A stretch of DNA of 64,000 nucleotides, from assembly GCF_021018805.1 (NCBI RefSeq), contig NC_086247.1, forward strand, positions 3,913,230 to 3,977,229, given 5' to 3'. The position numbers and the translations under genes are program-made. Source of the stretch: Prinia subflava. Its lineage: Eukaryota; Chordata; Aves; Passeriformes; Cisticolidae. Position 1 is the stretch's first letter; every line of letters begins with the position of its first letter. The notes beneath the pieces were generated by a model. It saw only the letters and a program-made list of their open reading frames with translations, was not told the DNA's origin and searched no databases. Of the stretch, positions 1 to 9,835 are shown piece by piece.

Positions 1-2049
1 CCTTCTTGGCAGGGCTCCCTGCATCACCCAGTCTGTACCAACAGGAGGGACTGCCCTGACTTAGGTGCAGCACCTTGTGCTTGGCTTGGATGATTCCCAG
101 GGCTCCCATGGATTCACTTCTAGAGCTTTTCCAGGTGATTTTTACTGTCACAAGCACACACTGCTGACTGATGCTCAATCTGACCACACCTCATTTCTTT
201 CCGGCACCTTGACAGCCAGGGAGGTGTTACAAGCAGGAAAATTTGTTTTGGTAGTTATGTCTGCATCAGCAAGGCCAGACAAGCTCTGTACCACTGACTG
301 TGGTGGGCAGATACAGAACCCACCGATGGAACCTGTCAAACATCAGAGACATGTCATGGACAGCTTTCACATGCTTGCCAAACCAAAACCCGGCTTTATA
401 GCTGTAGGTAACTTAGGGGAAAGAAGCATCACTTCTGTACGTTTCATTCTTTAAAAATACACACTTCTAGTGCTAAGAAAGAAATCTCTAGCTAAAAATA
501 GCAGCCTTTGATCTTTTCAGATTGAAATCTCGGAGTGACGGTTTTCTTGGCAATAAGGATAAGCAATGGATGACAGCCCAGAAATTTCTGTCCAGGACCT
601 TCACTGGAAAACTGCTTTTTTTTTTCCTGGAGTCCCCATAAACAGCAGGTCATCATATAAAACATTTCTTACCATGGGGTTTGGGTTATATCATAGTCCC
701 ATTGACTTCATATGCTTTATCACTCCATGTTTCAGTACAGTTAAGAATACACCAACACACTGTGAAGATCACGATTTGAAGCACTATCAGGATTTCACTA
801 CTTTCATTTGGAATGTTATCATCTCTCAGTAACATCTTTTCTTTCTATAGTCATTAAAATTAGCCCTAAAAACATACTCTTCTCATGTAGATAGTGCTGC
901 AGAAGGAAAAGGAAGTGGAGTAAATCTGTAAGTTTGCCCTAAGACAGTGACTGAAATCCCATTGATGCAACAGCTTGCAGGGACTTTAATGAAGTTCATA
1001 CTGACACGAGAAGGGACTACTTTCTCTTCTGATATCTTTTTGTATCTTGAGCAAAGAAACAATTCGGAACCTGCAGCGTGATCAAAATATCAGAATGGCT
1101 TCTGCTTTCAAGAGCCGATTTCTTATCTGTTGCTCCACAGGGTTTTTTCAGAAAGCAGTGAGAACTAAGCAAACTGGAATGAATAAGAATTTCCCCTTCC
1201 TTTGGGTTCACTTCTCACACTTCTGATAAAACACCATGTACACACCGATTTCACAAGTCTAGTGCTGACATTTAGGAACTATTTTCCCGTTCTGAAGGTA
1301 CACATGAATGAGATCCTGGAATGTGCACCTCTACTCGGCTGTTATCACTTAAGAAGCTGACATCAGCAAAAGCCGTCTCCTGAGCGAGTGAACAAGCAAC
1401 AAGCCCAACAAAGACTTCTTTATCTAATGCTATTAGAGCGCAATCAAATTCAAGTTCAAGCAGAGCAATTGAGATCCCTGGGAGCTGTCTGGCTTTTTTT
1501 GCACGTGCTGGCACCACAGCTCTTCCGTAGGTATGGAACAAACCCCTCAGCACGCTTGAACCAAGCAGAACCAGGAGGGGGAGGGTTGTCATTGTGAGCC
1601 CACAAGCGAATAATTATAAACAAATTATAAACCACGTATTCAAAGCAGTAACCGACCCGTCAGCCCCTGCCGTATCCAAGTGGTTCGGGTTACGCCAAAC
1701 TCAGAGCACTTGAGCTCACGGGGTTTTAGATCTCGTGTTTTCCTGAGGACACAAGTCACCAGCCTTTATTCTTTTGCTTTTCTTTCCAGCGGAGGACAGG
1801 ACGTGGAGTAACACCCAGTAAAGAACGCATCGTTAAGCGTTTTGCTGTCTCTGCTTATCTAAACCTACAGTGAGCTCTCCATCTAAACTCGGACCTTCGG
1901 AAAAGTGCAGCTACCTCACACCGCTACCAAATTCTCCCTGGTCTGCTGACGTTTGCCTGTCAAAACAACTTTCTGTTGGGATATTTCAGCTCCTTGCGAG
2001 GACAAACCCAGCCCCACGCACTGGCACCGCCCGCCCGAACCCCGCTCAC
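1..2049 (-). other. Presumed intron 1 of the minus-strand gene
   Basis: This follows the GTGAGC donor on the minus strand. I looked for a second exon (acceptor plus a continuing DENND3-like frame) and found none, so the intron probably runs off the left edge. The open frames here (for example 1272-1592 minus, 1388-1597 plus) show no recognisable protein. No mobile element is recognised. Confidence 0.5.
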
Positions 2050-2133
2050 CTGGAGCAGCGCCCGCACCCTCTCTCGGGGCGCACCGACCAGCAGACAGAT
2101 CTCCAGCAGGCCCGAGGGCAGCACGTCCTCCAT
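2050..2133 (-). CDS. DENND3: First coding exon, probable DENND3 (DENN-domain RAB GEF), N-terminal 28 codons
   Basis: Seen: on the minus strand an ATG at 2133 in a strong Kozak context (GCCATGG) opens a frame of 28 codons. It ends at CAG followed by GTGAGC (intron from 2049), a textbook splice donor in phase 0. The peptide contains LPSGLLEICLLVGAPRERVR. This resembles my recollection of the vertebrate DENND3 N-terminus, which has an LP-GLLE-C-L-GAPR pattern at the same distance from the start methionine. Known: DENND3 is a large cytosolic protein with an N-terminal DENN module and C-terminal WD repeats; it activates RAB12 and acts in endosomal and autophagic trafficking. Only the stretch before the DENN domain is here, and later exons would lie left of the window. 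The ATG is the first in its frame; the open frame continues upstream but without an ATG. The gene name rests on a short match; the exon structure is more certain than the name. Confidence 0.6.
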
Positions 2134-2320
2134 GGCACAGCGGGGACGAGGCTGCTGCTTCCCTGAGGGCAGCGGCGCCTTCCCTGAGGGCAGCGGCTCC
2201 TTCCCTCGGGACAACGGCGCCTTCCCGCCCTCAGCACCGCCCGGGCCCTCCCCGGAGGCGGGGAGGAGCGTCCAATGATGCGCACGGGAACCCTCCCCGT
2301 CCGTCACTATTCTGCACTTT
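2134..2320 (-). other. Probable 5' untranslated leader of the minus-strand gene
   Basis: This is the minus-strand sequence between the CCAAT box and the start codon. It is GC-rich, has no upstream ATG, and carries a 21-bp tandem repeat. The transcription start is not directly visible, so the right end is inferred from the CCAAT position. Confidence 0.45.
2159..2236. repeat. 21-bp tandem repeat in the 5' leader
   Basis: Units begin at 2159, 2180, 2201 and, degenerate, 2222. The plus-strand consensus is TTCCCTGAGGGCAGCGGCG plus two bases. The first two copies are nearly identical; the third and fourth are diverged. The period equals seven codons, so the minus-strand frame stays open through the array (a repeated PLPSGKA-like string), but no ATG precedes it. 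Confidence 0.85.
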
Positions 2321-2429
2321 GATTGGTTGTCTTCCCTGTCACTCTAACGGGCTGTGGCCAATCAGAACGGTGAAAGGTGTGGTGAACCGGGAGGGGGCGG
2401 GGCTTTGGGGTGAGTGCTGTGGGGACGAG

Positions 2430-2690
2430 GGGCTGGGAGCTGAGGCGCTCCGGGCTGAGGGATGACAGATATGAGGTGGGAGCTGAGGCGCTCCGGACTG
2501 AGGCGCTGAGGTCTCAGGACTGAGGGATGACAGATATGAGGTGGGAGCTGAGGCGCTCCGGACTGAGGCGCTGAGGTCTCAGGACTGAGGGATGACAGAT
2601 ATGAGGTGGGAGCTGAGGCGCTCCGGGCTGAGGTGTTGAGGTCTCAGGACTGAGGCATGACAGATATGAGGGGAGCTGAGGGGCTGCGAG
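2430..2690. repeat. 65-bp minisatellite next to the promoter
   Basis: The landmark GATGACAGATATGAGG recurs at 2461, 2526, 2591 and (CATGACAG variant) 2656, exactly 65 bp apart each time. A partial unit precedes it from about 2430. Copies differ at only a few positions. Each unit contains internal GCTGAGGCGCT-like sub-repeats. Confidence 0.95.
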
Positions 2691-2820
2691 TTGAGAATTG
2701 GAAAGATGAGGTGCTGGAGGATGATGTGCTTAGGGCTGAGGGACTGAGAGCTGAGGGGTTGAGGGGCTGAGGGGCTCAGGGCTGAAGGACTGAGTACTTA
2801 GGCTGAGGGGCTGAGATAGC
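2691..2820. repeat. Degenerate CTGAGGGG-type short repeat
   Basis: Irregular repetitions of CTGAGGGGCTGAGG-like words continue from the 65-bp array. They look like decayed or precursor sub-repeats of the same minisatellite. Confidence 0.7.
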
Positions 2821-2959
2821 ACCGGCCCCGTTAAAAACTTGTGATGGGGTTGGTGATTTGCAGTCACGCGACTTCCAGGTTGGCATAACCAAGGACTGTA
2901 ACATTTGCTAGTTTTAAGCAACAAGGTGAGGACCTAACTCAAACAAGAGGAACCCTGGT

Positions 2960-3106
2960 TGTTGCTCCATCCCTGGTTCAAAACCAGGCTGGATGTGGTT
3001 CTGAGCAGCCTGCCTAGTGGAAGGTGTCCCTGCCCATGGCAGGGACTTGCACCTGGATGGTCTTTAAGTTCTCTTCCAGCCCAAACCATTCCGTGATTCT
3101 TTCCTG
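2960..3106 (+). mobile_element. CR1 LINE 3' end, truncated
   Basis: This matches the terminal part of avian CR1: a decayed 'ccatccctgg' region, then 'aaggtgtccctgcccatgg', then a degenerate 'gatctttaaggtcccttcc' block ending in 'ccgtgattct'. It is a 5'-truncated noncoding copy of the usual retrotransposition type. Confidence 0.9.
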
Positions 3107-3665
3107 ACCTCGTTTCACTGTCTCACCGGGACAGCCCCCGGGAAAAACACTTCCCGACTGAAGGTCGAGTTAATTTTTCACCACGGGCTGTTTTCCTCGT
3201 GGGGCTGTTGGCCCACAGGGTTGAGGTGGCCCAGGGCTGCCTGTCACCCTGTCAGACGTGGCTGCTGTCATGGGCTGGTGGTGCCTTGCTAAGCACAACC
3301 ATTCCCTGCTGTTTGCTGCAGGTGACTCAGCAGCACTGTCACTCCAGCAGGACTGTGTCACTGCCACTACACGGGAGTTTTCTATTTATCTTACCACTGG
3401 TCACAGTTTCAATGGACTGTAAGCACAGAGCTGGTGCAGGCTGCGTAGTGTTTCCTCTCCAGAGCAGCACAGGCACAGCACGGAACTCCGAGGTTTTCTT
3501 CTTGAGCTGCTTAATCTACACCATGAGTCACTCCGTATGTATTGGCTCTGTGCAGATCTTCACTGAGAGAATGTCATTCCTCCACGACTGGAGCATAAAG
3601 TACCCGAAACTAGAGATAGGTTCCTCTGAAACTGGAGGTACAAGATAAAATTTCATCACAACAAC

Positions 3666-3709
<44 letters not shown>

Positions 3710-4054
3710 TGGACTGAGTTCAGGTATTTAAAATGCAAAAACATTCCCAGTCTAAATGGTTCCAGGATTTCATGAACTTCTTGTCAGTTCAGGGGTCAAA
3801 AGAAGATTCCTCAAAAAGTATAAATAATGAGGCAATTTTATTATTTCATGGGTGTTTTATTACCTGAATTTTTGTGATGTTAAAGCTCAGGAGTATATGG
3901 CCCCTGGCTGTCTCAAATTTTGAGGAAGGCACACATCGAGGACATAGGAAACTGCTCATATAGCAGTGACTAAAAGAAGAAAATTCTTGAAAACCTAGAA
4001 GTTTCAGGGATCACTTCTCCAAAGTGGTAGAAGAAGATCCAGGGCTCAAAGATT
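3107..4054. other. Noncoding stretch with a T39 tract
   Basis: No gene is recognised. The stretch is AT-rich except for a moderately GC-rich part near 3190-3500. The 149-codon plus-strand frame at 3199-3648 starts at a non-ATG codon and has no recognisable domain. Confidence 0.5.
3670..3708. repeat. Poly(T) tract, 39 bp
   Basis: An uninterrupted run of 39 T, the longest homopolymer in the window. It could be the poly(A) of a minus-strand retrocopy, but no recognisable gene lies on the appropriate side and no clear target-site duplication was seen. Confidence 0.95.
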
Positions 4055-4340
4055 TATATTCATGAACTTTGAGGTCATAAGGAATTGTTAAAATGATCTT
4101 GTTTAGCCTGTGTAGTCCAGGTCACAGAATCAGAGTGAGTCCTTTATTAATGCTGTGACTTCTGACTGAGGCCATACGGTAGGAATTGTTAACAGTCTCT
4201 GTTAAATGTTGGGCATCTCATTTTTAGTTTCACTTTTTAGCTCTTTGTCACTGGATCATGTTACATTGGCTGGTGCTTAAACAGACTTTTAGCTATGAAT
4301 AGACCTCTCTGCAGAGTTCAAGATTATTAATCTCTATTTC
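4055..4340 (-). mobile_element. Very old CR1 (turtle-like family) 3' region, strongly decayed
   Basis: Read on the plus strand, 'gaattgttaaaatgatcttgtttagcctgtgtag...ggtcacagaat' resembles the reverse complement of the old amniote CR1 3' end (a block around 'gatcatctagtctgacctcc', then 'ggccatagaatttcacccag'). The following 'tttttagctctttgtcactggat' is also CR1-like. Divergence is high, so both limits and assignment are approximate. Confidence 0.4.
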
Positions 4341-5504
4341 TGAGAGATTATACAACTCATATTTTTAAAATTCCTGATCACTTGTGTGCATCTTTTCTCA
4401 AATATGTCAAAAATTTTCTGTATTATTTTTGAATTAGGAGCACCAAAACCAAAGCTGTATTATTGCTAAATGCTCAGTGGTAAATCACATTGCTGCTTCT
4501 GACTGATATCCCCACCTAATTAAAACAGAGACAGACAGATACATGAATCATTCAGAAAGGGTGTAGTGTTTAATTAGTTATCCACTGCAACACGATACAG
4601 TTTTCTTAGGGTTATTACTTCCAACATGACAATCCTACATCTTACATTGCTTGACCTATGACTATGACCAAGCATTTGACTGTGTTATAAAAAAAATTAC
4701 AAATGAACCAAGCCTATTAAGCAATTCAGGTCACCCATAGTTAATTAATCCATATCATGATTATCTTCTCATTTCTCTATCTGCAATGATAAATACTGGA
4801 TGATTCGTGTTCATAATTAATGTAGCCCTCAAAGCAAAGATACGGTGAAGTTATTATCAAAACAGAACTCCAAGATGAAAGGTACTAATGTTAATCTGGT
4901 AAAATCTCAAGAACCCTGGAAGCAGGAAACCTATGTGGGGTCACTGGTAAGAGACAAAATCATTCATCATAGAGAAGAATTCCTTGTGCTAAAAGAGATT
5001 CATGTAGTTGAGTAACTTTCTTCCTAAGAAAAATTGTCAACTGAGGAAAAAATGCCAGCTTTCAATATTATTTTCTTTTTGTAAGATCACAGATACAGTA
5101 AATATTTGTTTGTTTGTTGTTTTTGTTTGTTAACTCTCTGGGGTGGTACTGGGCTGCTGAATGCAGAAAAAAACTGCTTTTCTTGATATGTCTTCAACAA
5201 GGAAAAGGCTTTAGCAAACTTACAAGGCCATATCTGAATAATTAAAGATTCTCTTAGCATAGAATTTAATTTACCTTCCAAATACACTGTTTCTGTTTTA
5301 GCCAGACTGTCTCTGTTGAGGGGAGAAAATAATTTCACCAGTTGTGTTTCTTTGATGTGATCTTGCTTATAAAATGAGTGACTTGTTGAGTTGTAGACGC
5401 CTACAGTGCAAACACCTCAGTCCTGAGGGATGTGGGCCAGATGAAAAGTCAGCACTCTGAATTTCAGGAGAGCAAATTTTTAGCTCTGTAAGGAATTACT
5501 GCAT
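4341..5504. other. AT-rich noncoding stretch
   Basis: No gene or well-supported mobile element. A short (TTTG)n-like run occurs at about 5101-5131. The minus-strand frame at 5087-5338 has no recognisable content. Confidence 0.5.
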
Positions 5505-5850
5505 GGCACCCCCTGGGAAACTGCTCTCAAGGAACTGAAAAGAGCTGGCAGCTCTCTGAGGACAAAATTCTTTGAGTGCAAGAGTATTTCATTCCCATGT
5601 GTAAGAAATGAAGCAAGGAAGGCTTGGGTCAGTCAGGACCTCCTGGTCCTCCTGAACCGTCAGAAGGAAATGCAGAAGCTGTAGAACAAGAGGAAGGTAT
5701 CCAGGGAAGAATATAGAGACACTGCCAAGATGTAGAGATGGGATCAGGAAAGCCAACAACACAACTGAAACTGAATTTGTCAAGGGATTTTATAGGGATG
5801 TTAGTCAAAACTAGAAGATTAAAGAAAGAGTCCACACCCCACCCCAAACA
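5505..5850 (+). mobile_element. CR1 ORF2 fragment (endonuclease to reverse-transcriptase linker)
   Basis: Conceptual plus-strand translation with some damage gives WETALKELKRAGSS, then KAWVSQDLLVLLNRQKEMQK, then RCRDGIRKAN. These follow the order and spacing of the CR1 ORF2 linker: a WETAL motif, W---LL--L--KKE, and CRD-IRKAK. The element is inactive; no 3' end is joined to it, although a CR1 3' end lies downstream at 6165. Confidence 0.7.
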
Positions 5851-6164
5851 CACACAGATAATTAAGACAGGAGAGCTGCAAAAACCAACATAGAGAAGTC
5901 TGATTTTCACTCATGCTTGTGCCCCTTTCCAAACAGTGCTGAAAACTCCACATTGACTAACTGAGGGTTTGTGCATCCTGCAGAGTTTCACCATGATGGG
6001 TGTAAGGTCTGCAGGAATTTTCATTTTGAAACTGAATACAGACATCATCCATGTTCTGCAAGTTTACTACTAGTTAAATAAATCCCTTTCTTGGGCTTAT
6101 GATCAAGCTTGTGGCACAGGAGTGTCTGTAGGTGAGAACTCAGAGCACTGCTACCTTCCACTGC

Positions 6165-6353
6165 CTGGCGTGCAGGAATAAACATTGTCCAGAGAGGACA
6201 TGGGTGCCCCAGCCATGGAAACATTCAGGTCAGGCTGGGCAGGGCTCTGAGCAACCTCATCTAGTTGAAGATGTGTCTGATCATTGCAGGGGAATTGGAC
6301 TTGGTGACCTTTAAAGGTCACTTCCAACCAGACTATTCCACGATTCTGATTTC
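6165..6353 (+). mobile_element. CR1 LINE 3' end
   Basis: Contains degenerate CR1 landmarks in order: 'cccagccatggaaacattcaggtcaggctgg', 'gctctgagcaacctcatctag', 'ttggtgacctttaaaggtcacttccaacc' and the terminal 'attccacgattctgat'. Noncoding and 5'-truncated. Confidence 0.9.
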
Positions 6354-7539
6354 TGTGTCTGTGCTAAGCACGACTGCATAAATAAGAAATCTTTGTTCTG
6401 TCCAGTAAGAACTGTGTGTTCTAGCCAAAGAGAAGGCAGGACAACAGTTTGACCTGTGCTGCTCTAATACATATCAGACAACTCTTTGCAGTCTGGAAGT
6501 TCATTTAAAAACATCACCTCTCAGGATTTTAAACTCCTTATCTCTAAATACAGTTCTGATGTTCTTAACATCAAGGTCATTCATAGGGCAAGGGATTTAT
6601 TTTGAACAAAATTGGGAGACAGGTTGACATATTCTCTCCAACGTTAGCATTTCTCATTTTATATTCCTTCTTCCAGAATAATGAAGCAGGAGACTTCTGT
6701 GAATCTGCAGTGGGAGATCTTTACTGAAAGACGTAACATTTCTTTCATTCAGGACAGTTCACTTCCTAAATTTACACTGAAATTAGCAACTAAGCAACTA
6801 CTGACTATGCAAATCAAATCAGGATTTTCAAATTGGGGCCCTGCACAGACTTAAAATTCTCTCAGTGCCTCAGAGACTTACTGGCATTCTTAATAATGCT
6901 ATAAAAACCTACTATGAGAATTCTTTATTGTTACAGGTGTTGTCCAACTGAGTGCAATGACTTTGGCATCAAAATTATTCTGTAAGAGATCATCAGGTTC
7001 AGCATAAACATGTCAGAGGGGAAGGAGGACAGTTCAGAGACATCTGCACCTATTAACAGTTTCATTTGCATCTTCTTTTTTTACTTGGCTTGTCTGGTTT
7101 GTGCTGTCACCATTTATGGAATTACAGGATACAGATTTTCTGCAGCATTGACTGTCATTTGTCATGCAAGTCTTTAAGAATACATGGATGTGTTTCACTG
7201 GCGTTATAAAAAATGCCAGCATGGAGCAGGTTTTACAATGTGTCAACTTGTGGGATTTCTGTTCTCAGCTTGAACCTGCCCATGTGCTGGAGAATTCACC
7301 TACTGCCTTCTATTTCCTCAGCTCTTGACCTATGGAAATTCAACCTTTTGTAGGGAAACACGCCCCTTAAAGCTCACATCCCTGTGATTTATCCACATGT
7401 GCCAAAGGATTTTGTCATATTTCTCTGTCACCTCTGAGAAAGACAGAGCATGTACTAAAATCAGGCAGCAGAGGCCTGGAGCTGTGCTGGCTCCATCCTC
7501 AGAGGTTTTCAAGGAGAGACCGAAGAAGGCTGTGAGCAA
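6354..7539. other. Noncoding stretch
   Basis: AT-rich, with no gene, RNA or mobile element that I can support. Confidence 0.5.
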
Positions 7540-7628
7540 ACTGTGCTGACTTGACAGCTGACCCTGCTCCGTGCAGGAGGTTGGACTGCAGATCTCCTGA
7601 GGTTCTCTCTGATATGGATGATTCTGCC
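7540..7628 (+). mobile_element. Short CR1 3' tail
   Basis: The block 'ggaggttggactgcagatctcctgaggttctctct...atgattctg' matches the CR1 terminal region (GGTTGGACTAGATGATCTCC-type block and a terminal ATTCT word). Only about 90 bp is recognisable. Confidence 0.65.
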
Positions 7629-9194
7629 ATTCTCAGGGGTTCTGTGTACTAACACAGCAGGAGGGTAAAAATTTGGAAACAAGATGTTAGAAGTACAGCA
7701 AACAAAACAGGGAAAATCCTCAGCCAGTTGTACACTCAATGACCTTTCAAATGAACACAATTTTTCTGTGATGGAATAACTGAGTCCCAAGGAAATAGCT
7801 TTGGGTATCAATGCAGCACTTATTTCTCATCACCTCTATATTTCTGATAAGGAGGCTGGTTGTAGTTTTATTTTTTAAAGGAAAAAAAAAAAGGTGAAAG
7901 TCCTAGGAGAGAAAAAATGATTAGCTTTATCACAGCCCCCGCATCTAGAGAGATGCAGCAACACAGAGCTGTCAGGCCTTGGCAAAGAACCAGACTAATG
8001 TGAGTGCTCTGAATATTAGAAACACTTTGCATTGTAGATACTGTGAGATATTCCTGAGGCTACAGAAGAGCTGATTCCTCAATCTCATCACTCCAGGGGC
8101 AGTTTTAGCAGTGTTTTATTTATATGGGATGCATAACATGTCCCTCAAATCTGACTGACTTAATATGACATTTATTATACTTCCAGTTCTTTACCATCTG
8201 GCACAATCTTGGGCAGCCAAGGAGATTTTGCAGCTGCTTTTTATAGTAGGATTAAGATTTCATAACATTTGTTCTTTTACAGCATTGCTGTAAGAGAAGT
8301 GCAGACTCAGAATTCCTGAAGTAGTGGGACAAGAGAGAGGAGAGGTCAATTATTGCACAAAGAGTGTCAGTCAGATACAGAAAATAAAATTTCAGGTAGA
8401 CCAGGTTTTGTCTAAAAGTTTCTTGTATACATCACTGTAAGAAACCTTAAACTACATCAGCACAGATATCATAATTCATAACTATGAACTGCTTCTTGCT
8501 TTTTTTAATTTAATAAACCATGGTTACTTTTTCTCCATGAAATGTGGGGAATCTCTTGGGATACTCCACTGTGTTCAGAAATGATCTATCAGCAGTTTAT
8601 AGCTTGACAAAAGCACCGTATAGTAAACTTCACCCTTAATTAATTTTAGCTTCGCTCAATGCATGTTAAAAGCCAAACACTTTCCCTCTTGATTTTTATG
8701 TAGCAGCCCTTACATCACTCTTGTTATGAAAAAACAGCATATGTAAACAAAATGACCTTTGTTATATAAGAAACAATCCTCTCTAAGCTGGTGAACTGTT
8801 TATATATGAAATTGTTTTTAATTTTTAAAGATTCACTTAACAAGGCTGTTGAAGAAGATTAATCCAGGCTTGGATCCAACCAGAGTAGTCATCTTCTGTT
8901 CCATATGAAATAACCAGCTTCCAAGTGACCTCTGCTTATCTCCAGATAAAAAATGCTTTAAGAAGAACCACAAAAAGGCAGAACAGACCAAGTATCCTTT
9001 AGAGCAGCCTAATACAGAGAATTCACAGGTATTAGCCAGCGTGGCTGTGGGTAATGTGAGACCATCCTAACTCCTCAGAATTCCATGCTGCCACTCCTCA
9101 TTCCTAGCAGACAGTGCTACGTTGTGAACTTACAAAAGAAAAATCTTTTGTAAGCACAGAAGGGCCAGAACAATCTCACATCGTTGTATCCAAA
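7629..9194. other. AT-rich noncoding stretch
   Basis: No gene or mobile element recognised. It contains an A11-12 run near 7882 and several ordinary TATA-like AT blocks with no associated coding sequence. Confidence 0.5.
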
Positions 9195-9370
9195 GCCAGG
9201 AAGATGTGGACTAGACAGATGGACCACAAGGTGGTTGGAAACTGGCTGGACCAGCAGTTTCAAAGCGTTAGGGTGAGCAGCTTGAAATCTGACAGCTGAG
9301 TGAATGGCATTCCTCAGTGTTTGAAACAGGGCTAAAAATACTTGGCATCTTCACCAGGGATGTGCACCAT
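9195..9370 (+). mobile_element. CR1 ORF2 fragment (reverse-transcriptase region)
   Basis: Plus-strand translation gives VVGNWLDQQFQSVRVSS, a stop, then GIPQCLKQGLKILGIF. This corresponds to the CR1 reverse-transcriptase stretch with a W-NWLDGR-QRVVVNG motif followed by SGVPQGSVLGP-LF-IFI. Stops and substitutions show it is dead. It is probably the upstream part of the copy ending at 9835. Confidence 0.7.
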
Positions 9371-9466
9371 GGGGTGAGAGATGTCCTCAGCAAGCTGTGG
9401 ATGCCACCACGGGTTAAAGATGTCCTCAGCAAGCTGTGGATGTCACCAGGGGTGAAGGCTGAAGGG
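9359..9466 (+). repeat. 39-bp tandem repeat inside a CR1 remnant
   Basis: ATGTCCTCAGCAAGCTGTGG occurs at 9381 and again at 9420, exactly 39 bp apart, with partial flanking copies (GGGGTGAGAG before, GGGGTGAAGG after). About two full and two partial units. Confidence 0.85.
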
Positions 9467-9584
9467 CAGAGCGTCTGTAAGAGAAGGCTAAGGAAAATCC
9501 AAGTGCCATTTTCCTGAAGAGGGATCATAAAGAAAAGCAACACAAACTCAGAGACACAGAGTGGAAGCACAAGAGACAACGGTT

Positions 9585-9835
9585 GGAAATTGCAGCAAGG
9601 GATTTTTGATTGAATACAATGAAAAACATTTCCACCATAAGAATGATTAAGCACTTCAGTAGGTTCTCCAAGGAGCCCGTGTGACCTCCTTTAGAGATTT
9701 TTGAAACTTGGCTGGATGCAAAGCAGAGCAACTGGATCTAACTTTGAAGTTTTTGCTGCTTTGAGCAAAGAGCTGGACTAGAGACCTCCAAAGGTCCCTT
9801 CTAAACAACACTTGTCTTTGATTCTCTAATTAAGC
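9585..9835 (+). mobile_element. CR1 LINE 3' end
   Basis: Recognisable degenerate CR1 order: 'agaatgattaagcacttcagtaggttctccaaggagcc', 'gcaactggatctaactttgaag', 'tgctttgagcaaagagctggactagagacctccaaaggtcccttct' and 'gattctcta'. This is the subfamily with the 'tgctttgagcagggg' block, also seen at 13990. Confidence 0.88.

Larger units (their letters stand above)
1960..2450. promoter_or_regulatory. CpG-island promoter, TATA-less, with opposing CCAAT boxes
   Basis: A GC- and CpG-rich block in an AT-rich window contains the first coding exon. NF-Y type CCAAT motifs occur at 2272-2276 (plus), 2322-2326 (minus, ATTGGTTG) and 2358-2362 (plus, GGCCAATCAG). Sp1-type GC boxes occur at 2254-2264 and 2393-2403 (GGGGGCGGGGC). 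No TATA box is evident. The minus-strand leader between about 2320 and 2133 has no upstream ATG. The minus-strand CCAAT box fits transcription toward the exon. The plus-oriented boxes leave room for a divergent rightward transcript, but I see no convincing rightward coding exon. Confidence 0.75.

Noticed and set aside
1272..1592. 106-codon minus-strand frame considered as DENND3 exon 2
   Set aside because: Its content does not resemble the residues I expect after the DENND3 first exon, and no suitable acceptor in the required phase was seen.
1388..1597. 69-codon plus-strand frame with a glutamine-rich helical look
   Set aside because: Starts at GTG, overlaps a 106-codon minus-strand frame, and has no recognised homology or splice sites. 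Probably chance within the presumed intron.
1960..2307. Longer minus-strand frame (115 codons) through the first exon
   Set aside because: The upstream start is GTG, and the frame reads past the CAG|GTGAGC donor into intron sequence. The 28-codon exon from 2133 is the better model.
5101..5131. (TTTG)n-like run as a retroposon tail
   Set aside because: Short and irregular, with no attached element; ordinary low-complexity sequence.
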